Notes: generated from the sequence alone by a model not told the origin. DNA of 64,000 nt from Hyphomicrobium sp. D-2 (GCF_029872155.1 NZ_JARXLA010000008.1:808501-872500); one strand, 5' to 3'; shown: positions 1 through 8,860, numbered from the stretch's first letter. Made by a program: numbers and translations.

Positions 1-63
1 CGGCTAAGGCGGCCAGTTCGGCCGTCGCATGTCGCATCGCGTTTGCGATCTGCGCGCTCAGCT

Positions 64-384
64 TTATGCGTTGGATGAGTACTTCATCAGCACGATGCCG
101 CTGACGATAAGCCCGGCGGCCAGCATGCGCGTGGCGCTGGCGTCTTCGCCCAGCACGACAATCCCAACGATGAACGCACCTACCGCGCCGATGCCGGTCC
201 ATACCGTGTAGGCTGTGCCTAGCGGCAGCAGGCGCATCGCGTATGCCAGCAAAGCAAACGACGCAAACATCGCGACAAAGGTGATGATTGAAGGCGTAAG
301 CCGGGTGAAGCCGTCGGACTGCTTCATGTAGAAGGCCCAGACGACCTCGAGCAAACCGGCGATGAAAAGCGAAATCCAGGCCAT
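64..384 (-). CDS. gdx: Small multidrug resistance family exporter, Gdx/SugE type
   Basis: A 106-aa, four-helix inner-membrane protein of the SMR family. The sequence follows SugE/Gdx closely: the first helix carries the essential Glu at residue 13 (AGLLEVVWA), the middle has [14 protein letters not shown], and the last helix has [11 protein letters not shown]. Gdx proteins export guanidinium in exchange for protons as an antiparallel dimer. The reading frame stays open upstream, but the ATG at 384 is chosen because GGAGGG lies just before it and the length then equals the family's usual 105-106 aa. Hairpins upstream may form a guanidine-sensing leader (see the regulatory entry). A broader quaternary-ammonium exporter is the alternative, but the motifs favour Gdx. 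Confidence 0.9.
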   Translation of the reverse strand: MAWISLFIAGLLEVVWAFYMKQSDGFTRLTPSIITFVAMFASFALLAYAMRLLPLGTAYTVWTGIGAVGAFIVGIVVLGEDASATRMLAAGLIVSGIVLMKYSSNA

Positions 385-399
385 GATCGGCCCTCCTTT

Positions 400-467
400 T
401 TTGAGAGCCGGGCCGTCCCGACGTGGAAACCCGCACACTTATTTGCGGGGCGAGGACGTTGCCTCAC
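400..467 (-). promoter_or_regulatory. Hairpin leader upstream of gdx, possible guanidine-II (mini-ykkC) riboswitch
   Basis: On the minus strand three hairpins precede the gdx ribosome-binding site: 467-450 (6-bp stem, loop CAACGU), 449-430 (stem CCCGCA/TGCGGG) and 422-407 (stem GTCGGG/CCCGGC, loop ACGG). The last has the ACGR tetraloop typical of guanidine-II aptamers, which control Gdx genes. The first loop is not a clean ACGR, and a hairpin in the linker is unusual, so the assignment is tentative. Confidence 0.3.
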
Positions 468-581
468 GCATAAATCTAGCGCGGTTGTCGTGCGGGTCAA
501 TCAGGCGCCAGACGCGCAGCGGCCAGATGTCTCCAGCCGTTGCGCGTTGCATGGTAATCGCCGGGTTAAGCGCGCGGCGCC

Positions 582-1163
582 TCAGGCGCGTGGATCGTCG
601 GGTTTGTTCGGCTCGCTGAAACGCAGCCGGTTTCCGAACGGGTCAGACACCTGCATCATCTGCGCATCCCATACCGCCTCTTCGAGGCCGGGCCGGTAGT
701 ATTTGTAATTCTTGCCCAGCAGTTCCTGATGATAGGCGGCGATGCCACGCATCCATATGAACACGGTTGAGCCGGGGCTCGCGTCGCCATGATGCTCGGA
801 GAGATGCAGTTTTATGCCAGCGCGGGAGACTTGCGCGTAGAGCGGGAAGTTGTCGCCGAACCGGTGCTCCCAATCGATCGTGAAGCCGAGAAAATCGACA
901 TAGAACTCCATCGCCTTCTCGACCGAGAAGATGCGCAGGATTGGGATTGTCGAGCTGAACCGTATTGGGGTTGCGGGCGCAGCGTTGGCGGATGCTGTGT
1001 TCTCCGCCGCTGCAATCTTCGCCGCCAGTACGTTCCAATCGGGTAGGCCAAACTGCCTGGCGACAATCTCCAGGCATTCGCTATGGGATAGATCGGTCTG
1101 ATGATTGGCCATCGCATCACGCAGAGCGCGCGCCATGGCTTTGGCGTCCATGAAAGTACGCAT
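582..1163 (-). CDS. Glyoxalase/bleomycin-resistance (VOC) family protein with N-terminal helical domain
   Basis: 193 aa. Residues about 70-185 form a vicinal-oxygen-chelate fold: VEKAMEFYVDFLGF near the start and SDPFGNRLRF near the end are the usual bleomycin-resistance-like signatures. The first about 55 residues (MDAKAMARALRDAM, CLEIVARQFG) are an extra helical segment seen in some glyoxalase-superfamily proteins. The substrate cannot be told from sequence. The start is supported by AAAGGA a few bases before the ATG. The gene stands alone between gdx and the MBL-fold hydrolase. It could be a metal-dependent lyase/isomerase or an antibiotic-binding protein. Confidence 0.8.
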   Translation of the reverse strand: MRTFMDAKAMARALRDAMANHQTDLSHSECLEIVARQFGLPDWNVLAAKIAAAENTASANAAPATPIRFSSTIPILRIFSVEKAMEFYVDFLGFTIDWEHRFGDNFPLYAQVSRAGIKLHLSEHHGDASPGSTVFIWMRGIAAYHQELLGKNYKYYRPGLEEAVWDAQMMQVSDPFGNRLRFSEPNKPDDPRA

Positions 1164-1369
1164 CGTTGATCCTTTCGCGTTGCGTGCGAACGGAAGCGAT
1201 CAGCGCCTGCATTGCCGATCCGTTCGCAGCAAAAGCGAATGGGATCATTGCTGTATCTGGATGCTTTCACCGTACCCTTGCGGGTGCAGGCGGCAGGCTG
1301 CATCGGTCCGCCGCCACGCTAGTCCTGAGTGAGGCTGCCCGTCAATCAGGCACGATCAGGCGCGCACGA

Positions 1370-2401
1370 TCAGGGCAGATTAAGCTGGCAGGTGTGCGCC
1401 AGCCAGCGATAGCCACCGGCAGGATCGCGCTCGACGTATCCAACTGATGGGAACGGCATGTGATAACCGGCGACGGCAATTTTCTCCGTCGCGGCCATGT
1501 CGAACACGCGCTTGCGTGTCGCCGCTGCCTGCTCACGATCGGCGTCGAACACGCAGTGCCAGTCCGGGCGAGCGAGGGATGCCACCTGATGGTGCGCGCA
1601 GTCGCCCCACAGCAGCAGGCGATTGCCGTTGCTCTCGATGTGGAAGGCCAGATGGCCCGGCGTGTGGCCATAGGCTTCGATAGCGCGCACGCCGGCAACA
1701 ACATCATCGCCGGGCTTGATGAAGCTGATGCGCTCGGCCAGCGGTACGACGTTGGAGCGGAACACGGCCGCCATCTTTTCAGCATCGCCGGAGTGCTTTC
1801 CGGCCGGTGCCCAGAAATCATATTCGGTTGCTGAGATGACGTAGCGGGCGTTCGGGAACGCGGGTTTGCCGTTTTCCAGCAGGCCGCCGACATGGTCGGA
1901 GTGGCCGTGCGTGATGACGACCACGTCGATCTGTTCGGGCTTGTATCCGGCCGCGGCCAGATTGTTCGCCATCCAGCCACCGTTGGGCCGCGCAACGAAG
2001 CCGTTGCTGCCATTGCCGGCGTCAAACAGCACCAGTTCCTTGCCGGTGTTGAGCAGCGTTGGCGTGAAGCCGGGCTGATACTTGTCCGGCGGCAGCAGAT
2101 TGTCGCCCATCAGCTTGGCCACCTCATCAGCGGTCGCGTTGCCGCCAATCAGCGGAAACGGCCCGTCGATGAAGATGTCACTGTCGGCAAGCGTGGTGAA
2201 CTCGAATCCTCCGAGCTTGAAGCGGGCCCAGTCGGGCTTGCGCAGTCCTAGCTGCGGGGCGGCGGCGTGCGCGGCGCTGGAGAATAGACCGCCCAGCGGC
2301 ATGGCGCCTGCAACCAGCGGCAACGCGCAGGCGCTGGCTGAGGCCAGAAAGCCCCTGCGGCTGACTGTGCTGGAATTTGCTTTATTATCAATCGTTGCCA
2401 C
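1370..2401 (-). CDS. Tat-exported metallo-beta-lactamase-fold hydrolase
   Basis: A 343-aa protein starting with a twin-arginine signal (SRRGFLAS, Arg 15-16) and a hydrophobic stretch ending near AHA at about residue 47, so the mature enzyme should be periplasmic. The zinc-binding motif HGHSDH is at 165-170, followed later by GHTPGH and GDCAHH, the usual metal ligands of the MBL fold. Substrate is unknown; lactonase and arylsulfatase-like relatives exist. The GTG at 2401 is preferred over an upstream start (2491) because AGAGGA lies 8 nt before it and the Tat motif is then correctly placed. It is divergent from the AraC-type regulator, with about 95 bp between the two starts, suggesting a regulator/target pair. 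Confidence 0.85.
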   Translation of the reverse strand: MATIDNKANSSTVSRRGFLASASACALPLVAGAMPLGGLFSSAAHAAAPQLGLRKPDWARFKLGGFEFTTLADSDIFIDGPFPLIGGNATADEVAKLMGDNLLPPDKYQPGFTPTLLNTGKELVLFDAGNGSNGFVARPNGGWMANNLAAAGYKPEQIDVVVITHGHSDHVGGLLENGKPAFPNARYVISATEYDFWAPAGKHSGDAEKMAAVFRSNVVPLAERISFIKPGDDVVAGVRAIEAYGHTPGHLAFHIESNGNRLLLWGDCAHHQVASLARPDWHCVFDADREQAAATRKRVFDMAATEKIAVAGYHMPFPSVGYVERDPAGGYRWLAHTCQLNLP

Positions 2402-2497
2402 GCTGTTCGTCCTCTGCAACCTTGCGGGTGTTTGGGCCGCACAATAGGAAAGGCTGGCGGTTTGCGCTTGAACAAACGTGCTGCGGAGCAATGGGCG

Positions 2498-3280
2498 ATG
2501 GGTAGCGTTTCAGAGGGTGTGGCGACCGAGCCCGGCGGTGTCCGCGCCAGTCGTTCCGACGCGCTGTGGCATGTCGACGACGGCTGGGCGATGTTCGCCG
2601 GTTCGCTCAATCGCAATGCGCCGCATGCCCATTCAACGGCGGTTTATCTGGCGGGACTCTATGGCACGTTCCGGCTTCGCGTCGGCGGGGGAGAGTGGTT
2701 CTCGTGCCGCAGCGCCGTCATCCGCCCCGGCACCGTCTACGAGTTCGATGTCGGCGGCGATCCGTTGGGCGTGATGTATCTGGAGCCCAATCTCGCCGGG
2801 CCTGATGCGCTGGCCGCTTTCAGCAAAACGGGCCACGAAATCGGTGGCGCGCTTATCGGTCGGATTGATCACTCGATCATGCGTCCGTGCTTTGAAGCGC
2901 GGCGAACAACACCGGAAGTCGCCTCCAGCGTCAGCGATCTGGTTCGGCATGCCGAGGGGCGTGCTTATCGCCGGATGGATGATCGGATCGTCCGCGCTGT
3001 CGCCGAATTGCAGTTCAATCTCGCGGCCGCGCCTTCAGTCTCGATAGCGGCCGCGGCTGCCGGGATTTCCGCCACGCGGTTCCAGCATCTCTTTACCCGC
3101 GAAGTGGGGGTTCCCTTCCGGCGCTACCGGCAATGGCAGCGGCTGCGCATGGCGATCCGGTCCGCTGCGGCTGGAGCCAGTCTGACCGATGCCGCCCACA
3201 CTGCAGGCTTTGCCGATCAGGCGCATTTTTCGCGGGTGTTCAAAGCGACGTTCGGTGCGCCACCCTCGCGGGGGCTGTGA
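2498..3280 (+). CDS. AraC family transcriptional regulator
   Basis: 260 aa from the chosen ATG. The N-terminal about 130 residues look like an AraC cupin sensor (HAHSTAVYLAGLYG, VIRPGTVYEF). The C-terminal 100 residues hold the two helix-turn-helix motifs (SIAAAAAGISATRFQHLFTR and DAAHTAGFADQAHFSRVFK, ending FGAPPS). The ATG at 2498 has GGAG nine bases upstream; an in-frame TTG at 2432 would add 22 residues. It is transcribed away from the MBL-fold hydrolase gene, its most likely target. The effector is unknown. Confidence 0.88.
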   Translation: MGSVSEGVATEPGGVRASRSDALWHVDDGWAMFAGSLNRNAPHAHSTAVYLAGLYGTFRLRVGGGEWFSCRSAVIRPGTVYEFDVGGDPLGVMYLEPNLAGPDALAAFSKTGHEIGGALIGRIDHSIMRPCFEARRTTPEVASSVSDLVRHAEGRAYRRMDDRIVRAVAELQFNLAAAPSVSIAAAAAGISATRFQHLFTREVGVPFRRYRQWQRLRMAIRSAAAGASLTDAAHTAGFADQAHFSRVFKATFGAPPSRGL

Positions 3281-3436
3281 GGCTGACGTATGCCAGCTGT
3301 GTGTAACTTGTGTGCAACATGTGCATAACCGGCGTGCAGCAACTCGTCTGATGACGGATGTTCAGGCGCTGCGAATCAATTGATTAACGAATCCTTAAAC
3401 AGGGCCGATCGCTGATTTCGTGTGCTGACCGCGAAG

Positions 3437-3457
3437 GCTTTGTCGATAGACAAAAGC
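3437..3457 (+). promoter_or_regulatory. Leader hairpin with T-run just upstream of the first autotransporter gene
   Basis: GCTTTGTC-GATA-GACAAAAGC forms an 8-bp stem followed directly by a run of T and then the GAGG ribosome-binding site. The second copy keeps the stem with a different loop. It could be an attenuator-like structure, a 5'-stabilising hairpin or a protein-binding site. Confidence 0.4.
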
Positions 3458-3474
3458 TTTTTTGAGGTCATTTC

Positions 3475-5079
3475 ATGCACAGCATTTCCGGGAGCCTCCG
3501 AGCTCCGCTTATGATTGCGGCTTTGGCCGCCATCTTCTCCGCCAGTTTCACACCAGGCGCGCACGCTGCGGCGTCCAATCATGGATGTTCCGATGTTAAC
3601 GCGGGCGCCTTCAACGTCACCGCTCTGACGCCTGGCGGTTCGGGAGTTCTCGCTACGATCTCGGGATTTCAGGTCGGTGATGTGATCACCTTCTCTGTCT
3701 CTGGCCTCACGGGGAGTAGCTTTCAGCTCATCAATGGCAGCTTGAATACGGTGCTGCTGTCCAATCCGCTCACGCCTAGTCCGGCGACCCTCAACTACAC
3801 TGTTACAGGGGCCAACAACGACACCACAATCAACACCTACATGCTCGTTCAAGCGATGCCGTATGAGATTACGATCGCGGCAACCTGCGTGGGATCGCCT
3901 TCACCGCCCGGTCCGAGCGGATCGAATCCCGCCTCCGCACTGGTGACAGGATTTCTTTCTTCCCGCGTTAGCGGCATGCTGATAAGCGCTCCGAGCAGCA
4001 CCAGCATTATGAACCGTGGCTTGCAGTCTGCCCCCTTCGGCAGTAGCGCTACGAACGTCGCGTCCGTTCCGGGATTTGCGCCGCCAATGGCTCTGGGCGC
4101 TGGAGCGGGATCGAGCGCTGCAATCGGCCGTGGCGCCAGCCGCTTTGACGATGCCGACGAAAGCACGCTCGGCAGCAGGAACGTCCAGTTCCGTAATTCG
4201 CTTTCGCAGATGCGGCGTGATGCAAGCGCGGCGCAGATGGAAAAGCATCGCATGGCGCTGGGCGCCGGTGATGGTGGCGCGCTGCCGCTGGCCTATGAAA
4301 CGGCATCGCCATGGGACATCTGGGTCGAGGGCCGCTACTCTGCTTTCGATGACGATACCGCCAACTTCAACCGCAGCGGCCATGTCGGTTTGCTCTATGT
4401 CGGCGGCGACTACCGCGTGACCGAGAACATGATTGTCGGCGTGCTGGCCCAGTTCGACTGGGCGAAGGATGAGATCGGCGCGCTGCAGTCGAAGATCGAC
4501 GGCAACGGCTGGATGATTGGCCCCTACATGTCGGCGCGGGTGCACCAGAACATCTATCTCGATGTCCGCGCGGCGTGGGGCCGTTCATCGAACGACCTTG
4601 CGCTGGCCGGCACCACCGGGGCGTTCGATACTTCGCGCTGGCTGGTTCAGGGTACGCTGGCGGGCAACTGGGCCTATGATGCCTGGCGCATTACGCCATC
4701 GGCCGATCTTGCCTACGCTTCCGAGAACGCCGATGGCTTCACCGACTCAACGGGCACGTTCATTGCGGGCCAGAAGGTGTCGCTGGGGCGGCTGCAGTTC
4801 GGTCCTGAGATCGGCTACCGCATCCGGCACACCGCCGATGCCTTCATCGAGCCGTTCGCCGCCATCAAGGGCGTGTGGGACTTCGACGATACGCGGGCCG
4901 CGTTTGTCAACGGCGTGGTTGTCGGCCCGGGCGAGTTCTGGGGCAGGCTGCAGGGCGGTCTCAACGTCGTGACAGCCAGCGGTGTCTACGTGCGCGGTCT
5001 GGCATCGTGGGACGGCGTGGGCGCTGGCGACTACAACGGCTACACGCTGCAGGGCACGGTGAACGTACCGCTGAACTGA
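3475..5079 (+). CDS. Autotransporter-like outer-membrane beta-barrel protein, copy 1
   Basis: 534 aa. A signal peptide (ALAAIFSASFTPGAHA, cleavage near residue 32) is followed by a small domain of about 120 residues with one Cys at each end (HGCSDVNAG and AATCVGS), rich in Val/Thr/Gly/Asn and likely a beta-sandwich. After a Ser/Pro/Ala-rich linker, residues about 270-534 form an autotransporter-type barrel (SPWDIWVEGRYSAF, VGLLYVGGDYRVTENM, GYRIRHTADAFIEPF, ending LQGTVNVPLN). The start is supported by GAGG seven bases before the ATG. Its near twin follows directly. The small passenger suggests a surface or adhesin-like protein; no protease motif is seen. The role is inferred from fold only. 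Confidence 0.85.
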   Translation: MHSISGSLRAPLMIAALAAIFSASFTPGAHAAASNHGCSDVNAGAFNVTALTPGGSGVLATISGFQVGDVITFSVSGLTGSSFQLINGSLNTVLLSNPLTPSPATLNYTVTGANNDTTINTYMLVQAMPYEITIAATCVGSPSPPGPSGSNPASALVTGFLSSRVSGMLISAPSSTSIMNRGLQSAPFGSSATNVASVPGFAPPMALGAGAGSSAAIGRGASRFDDADESTLGSRNVQFRNSLSQMRRDASAAQMEKHRMALGAGDGGALPLAYETASPWDIWVEGRYSAFDDDTANFNRSGHVGLLYVGGDYRVTENMIVGVLAQFDWAKDEIGALQSKIDGNGWMIGPYMSARVHQNIYLDVRAAWGRSSNDLALAGTTGAFDTSRWLVQGTLAGNWAYDAWRITPSADLAYASENADGFTDSTGTFIAGQKVSLGRLQFGPEIGYRIRHTADAFIEPFAAIKGVWDFDDTRAAFVNGVVVGPGEFWGRLQGGLNVVTASGVYVRGLASWDGVGAGDYNGYTLQGTVNVPLN

Positions 5080-5105
5080 GCAACGGCTCCATAGTTTGAG
5101 ATGCC

Positions 5106-5140
5106 AAATGCGCGGGTTCCGAAAGGGGCCCGCGCATTTT
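5106..5140 (+). terminator. Rho-independent terminator after autotransporter copy 1
   Basis: An 11-bp stem (AAATGCGCGGG paired with CCCGCGCATTT) with a purine-rich loop, ending in a short T-run, 27 bp after the stop codon. An equivalent hairpin follows copy 2. Confidence 0.75.
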
Positions 5141-5358
5141 GCTATTGGCTATGCACTGAAGCGCGCTTGCACTGACGCTCACAGGCTCATTTCTCGCGCA
5201 TGCTCTAACAGACATCGGACTGTGTGTAACTTGTGCGCAACATGCGTATAAGCTGTGAGTAGTCATCATCGCAATGAGCGATGTTCAGACGCTGCGAATC
5301 ACCTGATTAAAGAATCTCTTGCAGGGCCGATCGCTGATTTCGCGTGCTGACCGTGAAG

Positions 5359-5379
5359 GCTTTGTCCACCGACAAATGC
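5359..5379 (+). promoter_or_regulatory. Leader hairpin upstream of the second autotransporter gene
   Basis: GCTTTGTC-CACC-GACAAATGC followed by TTTTT and GAGG. The stem matches that of copy 1 while the loop differs (GATA versus CACC), so the stem has been kept since duplication. Confidence 0.4.
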
Positions 5380-5395
5380 TTTTTGAGGTCTATTT

Positions 5396-7000
5396 ATGCA
5401 CAGCATCGCCAGAAGCTTTCGTGCCGCGCGGATCGCTGCGGCGCTGGCCGCCGTCACCCTCTCCGCTAGTCTCACGCCACATGCCTACGCCGCGTCGGGT
5501 TATGAAGCGTGCTCGGATGTGAATGCCGGCCTTTTCAACCTAACCAATCACGGCAGTTCGGGCGGCCCCTTGATCACCGTTTCTGGCTTCCGAGTCGGCG
5601 ATACGATTACATTCTGGGTAACCAGCACGGCGCCCCCAAACCAGTCCAGCTTTGTGCTGAAAAACGGCGCCGGGGTGGACCGTATGTACGTGACTTTAAA
5701 CGGTGCTCATCATCTACAGGTCAGTTACAAGGTTGCTGGCGGCGCAGCCAACGATGGTACGCTTCAGACGTTTTTCGGTGTTGTTGCGGGAACGTATAAC
5801 ATTTCGGTCACGGCAACCTGCACTCCAGCATCCGCGCAGACTGATGCTGCTGCGGCCACCGCGATAGTGGCATCGTTCGTTGACGCCCGCGTCAGTGGCA
5901 TTCTGATGAGCGCCCCAAGCAGCACCAGCATCATGAACCGCGGATTGCAGTCTGCCCCCATCGGCGGGACTACGGACGTCGCGTCCGTTCCGGGATTTGC
6001 GCCGCCAATGGCTCTGGGCGCTGGAGCGGGATCGAGCGCTGCAATCGGCCGTGGCGCCAGCCGCTTTGACGATGCCGACGAAAGCACGCTCGGCAGCAGG
6101 AACGTCCAGTTCCGCAATTCGCTGTCGCAGATGCGGCGTGATGCAAGCGCAGCGCAGATGGAAAAGCATCGCATGGCGCTGGGCGCCGGTGATGGTGGCG
6201 CGCTGCCGCTGGCCTATGAAACAGCTTCGCCGTGGGACATCTGGGTTGAGGGCCGCTACTCCGCTTTCGACGACGATACTGCCAACTTGGGCCGCAGCGG
6301 CCATGTCGGCTTGCTTTACGTCGGCGGCGACTACCGCGTGACCGAGAACATGATCGTCGGTGTGCTGGCCCAGTTCGACTGGGCGAAGGATGAGACCGGC
6401 GCGCTGCAGTCGAAGATCGACGGCAACGGCTGGATGATTGGCCCCTACATGTCCGCGCGTGTGCACCAGAACATCTATCTCGATGTACGCGCGGCGTGGG
6501 GCCGTTCGTCGAATGACCTTGCTCTGGCCGGTGCCACCGGTGCGTTCGACACCTCGCGCTGGCTTGTCCAGGGCACGCTGGCGGGTAACTGGGCCTATGA
6601 TGCCTGGCGCATCACGCCATCGGCTGATCTGGCCTACGCTTCCGAAAACGCCGATGGGTTCACGGATTCAACGGGCACGTTCATTGCGGGCCAGAAGGTG
6701 TCGCTGGGACGGCTGCAGTTCGGTCCTGAGATCGGCTATCGCATCCGGCACACCGCCGATGCCTTCATCGAGCCATTCGCCGCCATCAAGGGCGTGTGGG
6801 ACTTCGACGATACGCGGGCTGCATTCGTCAACGGTGTGGTCGTTGGCCCGGGCGAGTTCTGGGGGCGTTTGCAGGGCGGTCTCAACGTCGTGACGGCCGG
6901 CGGTGTTTATGTGCGTGGCATGGCGTCGTGGGATGGCATGGGCGCTGGCGACTACAACGGCTACACGCTGCAGGGCACGGTCAACGTACCGCTGAACTGA
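5396..7000 (+). CDS. Autotransporter-like outer-membrane beta-barrel protein, copy 2
   Basis: 534 aa, the same length as copy 1. The signal peptide (ALAAVTLSASLTPHAYA) is similar. The small N-terminal domain keeps the two Cys (YEACSDVNAG and TATCTPAS) but otherwise differs at most positions. From SAPSSTSIMNRGLQSAP (about residue 165) to the end only about ten residues differ. The barrel begins near SPWDIWVEGRYSAF and ends LQGTVNVPLN. The GAGG site and leader hairpin are duplicated too, so both copies are probably expressed by the same mechanism. The pattern fits duplication followed by passenger divergence, with homogenisation or strong selection on the barrel. Confidence 0.85.
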   Translation: MHSIARSFRAARIAAALAAVTLSASLTPHAYAASGYEACSDVNAGLFNLTNHGSSGGPLITVSGFRVGDTITFWVTSTAPPNQSSFVLKNGAGVDRMYVTLNGAHHLQVSYKVAGGAANDGTLQTFFGVVAGTYNISVTATCTPASAQTDAAAATAIVASFVDARVSGILMSAPSSTSIMNRGLQSAPIGGTTDVASVPGFAPPMALGAGAGSSAAIGRGASRFDDADESTLGSRNVQFRNSLSQMRRDASAAQMEKHRMALGAGDGGALPLAYETASPWDIWVEGRYSAFDDDTANLGRSGHVGLLYVGGDYRVTENMIVGVLAQFDWAKDETGALQSKIDGNGWMIGPYMSARVHQNIYLDVRAAWGRSSNDLALAGATGAFDTSRWLVQGTLAGNWAYDAWRITPSADLAYASENADGFTDSTGTFIAGQKVSLGRLQFGPEIGYRIRHTADAFIEPFAAIKGVWDFDDTRAAFVNGVVVGPGEFWGRLQGGLNVVTAGGVYVRGMASWDGMGAGDYNGYTLQGTVNVPLN

Positions 7001-7027
7001 GCAACGGCTCCATAGATTGAGATGCAA

Positions 7028-7063
7028 GATGCGCGCGGGTTCTGAAAGGGCCCCGCGCATTTT
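7028..7063 (+). terminator. Rho-independent terminator after autotransporter copy 2
   Basis: GCGCGGG pairs with CCCGCGC, followed by ATTTTGCTTTT. It is the duplicated counterpart of the hairpin at 5106-5140. Confidence 0.7.
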
Positions 7064-7166
7064 GCTTTTCGGTGCCTTCCGATGCGCGGCCATTTCGCCC
7101 GTGGGATAGCCCGCGAAGTGTTCCTATATCAGCGGCAACGCTTTTGAATTGTCGTCAGGTTCCGCC

Positions 7167-7826
7167 GTGTCGCCCACGTTCACCGTTCTCACATCAGGCA
7201 ACGATCTGCGCTTCGATGCCGCCATGCGCATCTACCGCGAGGCCATCGACCCGTCCGAGCAGAAGCCGCAAGAGCGTCTGCGGACGCTGGTAAGCAATAG
7301 TCGTTACAGCTTTCTGATCGCGGAAATCGCTGGCGAAGTCGTCGGCTTTGCCAGCGTTTACATCCCGCCGACGCGTGAGTTCTGGCTGTTGGAGTATCTG
7401 GCTGTCGATGCGGGGCTACGCTCGTCCGGGCTTGGGTCGAAGCTGTTCGCGGCGACAATTGCGTTTGCCGACGAGCGCACGGGCGATGCCCCTGGCATCC
7501 TCGAAGTGGAGAAGCCCGGTGCGGGAATCGGCGCTGATGATCCGATGCTGCGTCGGCTCGCGTTCTACAATCGCACCGGCTGCCGCCTGATGACCGGGCT
7601 CGACTACATTTTGCCGCCGCAGCAGGGGGAAATACCGCCGCCGATGCTGCTGTTGGTCCACGGCGCGCCGCAACTGGCCACCGTTGAGCGATCTGCTCTG
7701 CACCGCTGGCTGATCGCCATCTATGGCGATGTCTATGATCTGCCGCCCGAGGATGCTCGCATCGCACGGATGCTGGCGGCGCTGCCGGAGCGGGTTCCGC
7801 TTGTTAGCTTGGCGGCATTACTTTAG
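7167..7826 (+). CDS. GNAT family N-acetyltransferase
   Basis: About 219 aa. A GNAT fold is indicated by FLIAEIAGEVVGFASVYI, then LLEYLAVDAGLRSSGLGSKLF, which carries the acetyl-CoA pyrophosphate-binding pattern (R/Q-x-x-G-x-G). The C-terminal 60 residues are an extension without a recognised motif. Substrate unknown. The GTG at 7167 has AGG seven bases upstream; a TTG at 7149 is also possible. It stands alone ahead of glyQ, separated by about 70 bp, and is not obviously co-regulated with it. Confidence 0.75.
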   Translation: MSPTFTVLTSGNDLRFDAAMRIYREAIDPSEQKPQERLRTLVSNSRYSFLIAEIAGEVVGFASVYIPPTREFWLLEYLAVDAGLRSSGLGSKLFAATIAFADERTGDAPGILEVEKPGAGIGADDPMLRRLAFYNRTGCRLMTGLDYILPPQQGEIPPPMLLLVHGAPQLATVERSALHRWLIAIYGDVYDLPPEDARIARMLAALPERVPLVSLAALL

Positions 7827-7897
7827 TCGCGCCCGGTCCAGGCGTGACAGCGCGTCCGTGGTGCGTATAGTGCGGCCAACTCAGCCAGGGCCATACC

Positions 7898-8860
7898 ATG
7901 TCGAACAGCCAATCCACCCATGTAGCCGATAGTGCGCCGGGCATTCCGGTTGCGCCGCTGCATCCGGCTAACTCCTTTCAGGATCTTATTTTTGCCCTCC
8001 AGCGCTTCTGGGCCGAGCAGGGCTGCGTGATCCTGCAGCCGTACGACATGGAAGTGGGCGCTGGTACGTTCCATCCGGCGACGACGCTGCGCACCCTGGG
8101 GCCCAAGCCGTGGAATGCCTGCTATGTGCAGCCCTCGCGCCGTCCCAAGGACGGCCGCTACGGCGAAAACCCCAATCGCATGCAGCACTATTATCAGCTG
8201 CAGGCGATCATGAAGCCGGCGCCGGAGAACATTCAGGAACTCTATCTTGAGAGCCTGCGCCGCATCGGGCTGGTGCCGGAACTGCACGACATCCGCTTCG
8301 TCGAGGACGACTGGGAAAGCCCGACGCTGGGTGCCTGGGGGCTTGGCTGGGAGGTCTGGTGCGATGGCATGGAGGTGACGCAGTTCACCTATTTCCAGCA
8401 GGTCGGCGGTTTTGACTGCGAGGTGGTCGCGGCTGAAATCACCTATGGTCTGGAACGGCTTGCCATGTACGTGCAGGGCGTTGACCGCGTGTTCGACCTC
8501 TCCTTCAACGGGCGCACCGATGCGCGCGCGCTGTCCTATGGCGATGTGTTTCTGCAGGCGGAGCAGGAATTTTCGCGCTTCAATTTCGAGCACGCCGACA
8601 CCGCGCTTCTGTTGCAGCACTTCAACGACGCCGAGCGCGAGTGCAAGTCATTGCTGCAAAAGGGCGAGACGCCTGAGGGGCGGCATCTGATGGCGCTGCC
8701 GGCCTATGATCAGTGCATCAAGGCCTCGCACGTTTTCAATCTGCTGGATGCACGCGGGGTTATTTCCGTCACCGAACGGCAGAGCTATATTCTTCGTGTT
8801 CGCGAGTTGGCGAAGGCCTGCTGCGCGGCATGGCTCAAGACCGCTGGAGGTGGTGCATGA
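7898..8860 (+). CDS. glyQ: Glycyl-tRNA synthetase alpha subunit
   Basis: 320 aa, the catalytic class II core of the alpha2beta2 bacterial glycyl-tRNA synthetase. Typical stretches include [56 protein letters not shown], and the C-terminal [19 protein letters not shown]. The first 25 residues are an unconserved extension. It activates glycine with ATP; tRNA recognition and transfer need the beta subunit encoded downstream (glyS). It is followed with a 4-bp ATGA overlap by a small membrane-protein gene, so at least these two are translationally coupled. Confidence 0.97.
   Translation: MSNSQSTHVADSAPGIPVAPLHPANSFQDLIFALQRFWAEQGCVILQPYDMEVGAGTFHPATTLRTLGPKPWNACYVQPSRRPKDGRYGENPNRMQHYYQLQAIMKPAPENIQELYLESLRRIGLVPELHDIRFVEDDWESPTLGAWGLGWEVWCDGMEVTQFTYFQQVGGFDCEVVAAEITYGLERLAMYVQGVDRVFDLSFNGRTDARALSYGDVFLQAEQEFSRFNFEHADTALLLQHFNDAERECKSLLQKGETPEGRHLMALPAYDQCIKASHVFNLLDARGVISVTERQSYILRVRELAKACCAAWLKTAGGGA

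Larger units (their letters stand above)
3290..7070 (+). repeat. Tandem duplication, 1,921-bp period, of a gene with its leader and terminator
   Basis: Two units of equal length lie head to tail. Starts (3475 and 5396) and stops (5079 and 7000) are each 1,921 bp apart. The repeated unit includes about 180 bp of upstream DNA (both copies carry TGTGTAACTTG, GGGCCGATCGCTGATTTCG and TGAAGGCTTTGTC-like blocks), the coding region and the downstream hairpin. The coding part from about residue 165 onward is almost identical, while the region coding residues 35-160 has diverged strongly. Confidence 0.95.

Noticed and set aside
643-1303. Long open frames on the same strand as the glyoxalase-like gene in other phases
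   Set aside because: They overlap the gene with VOC motifs and have Arg/Pro-rich, non-protein-like composition.
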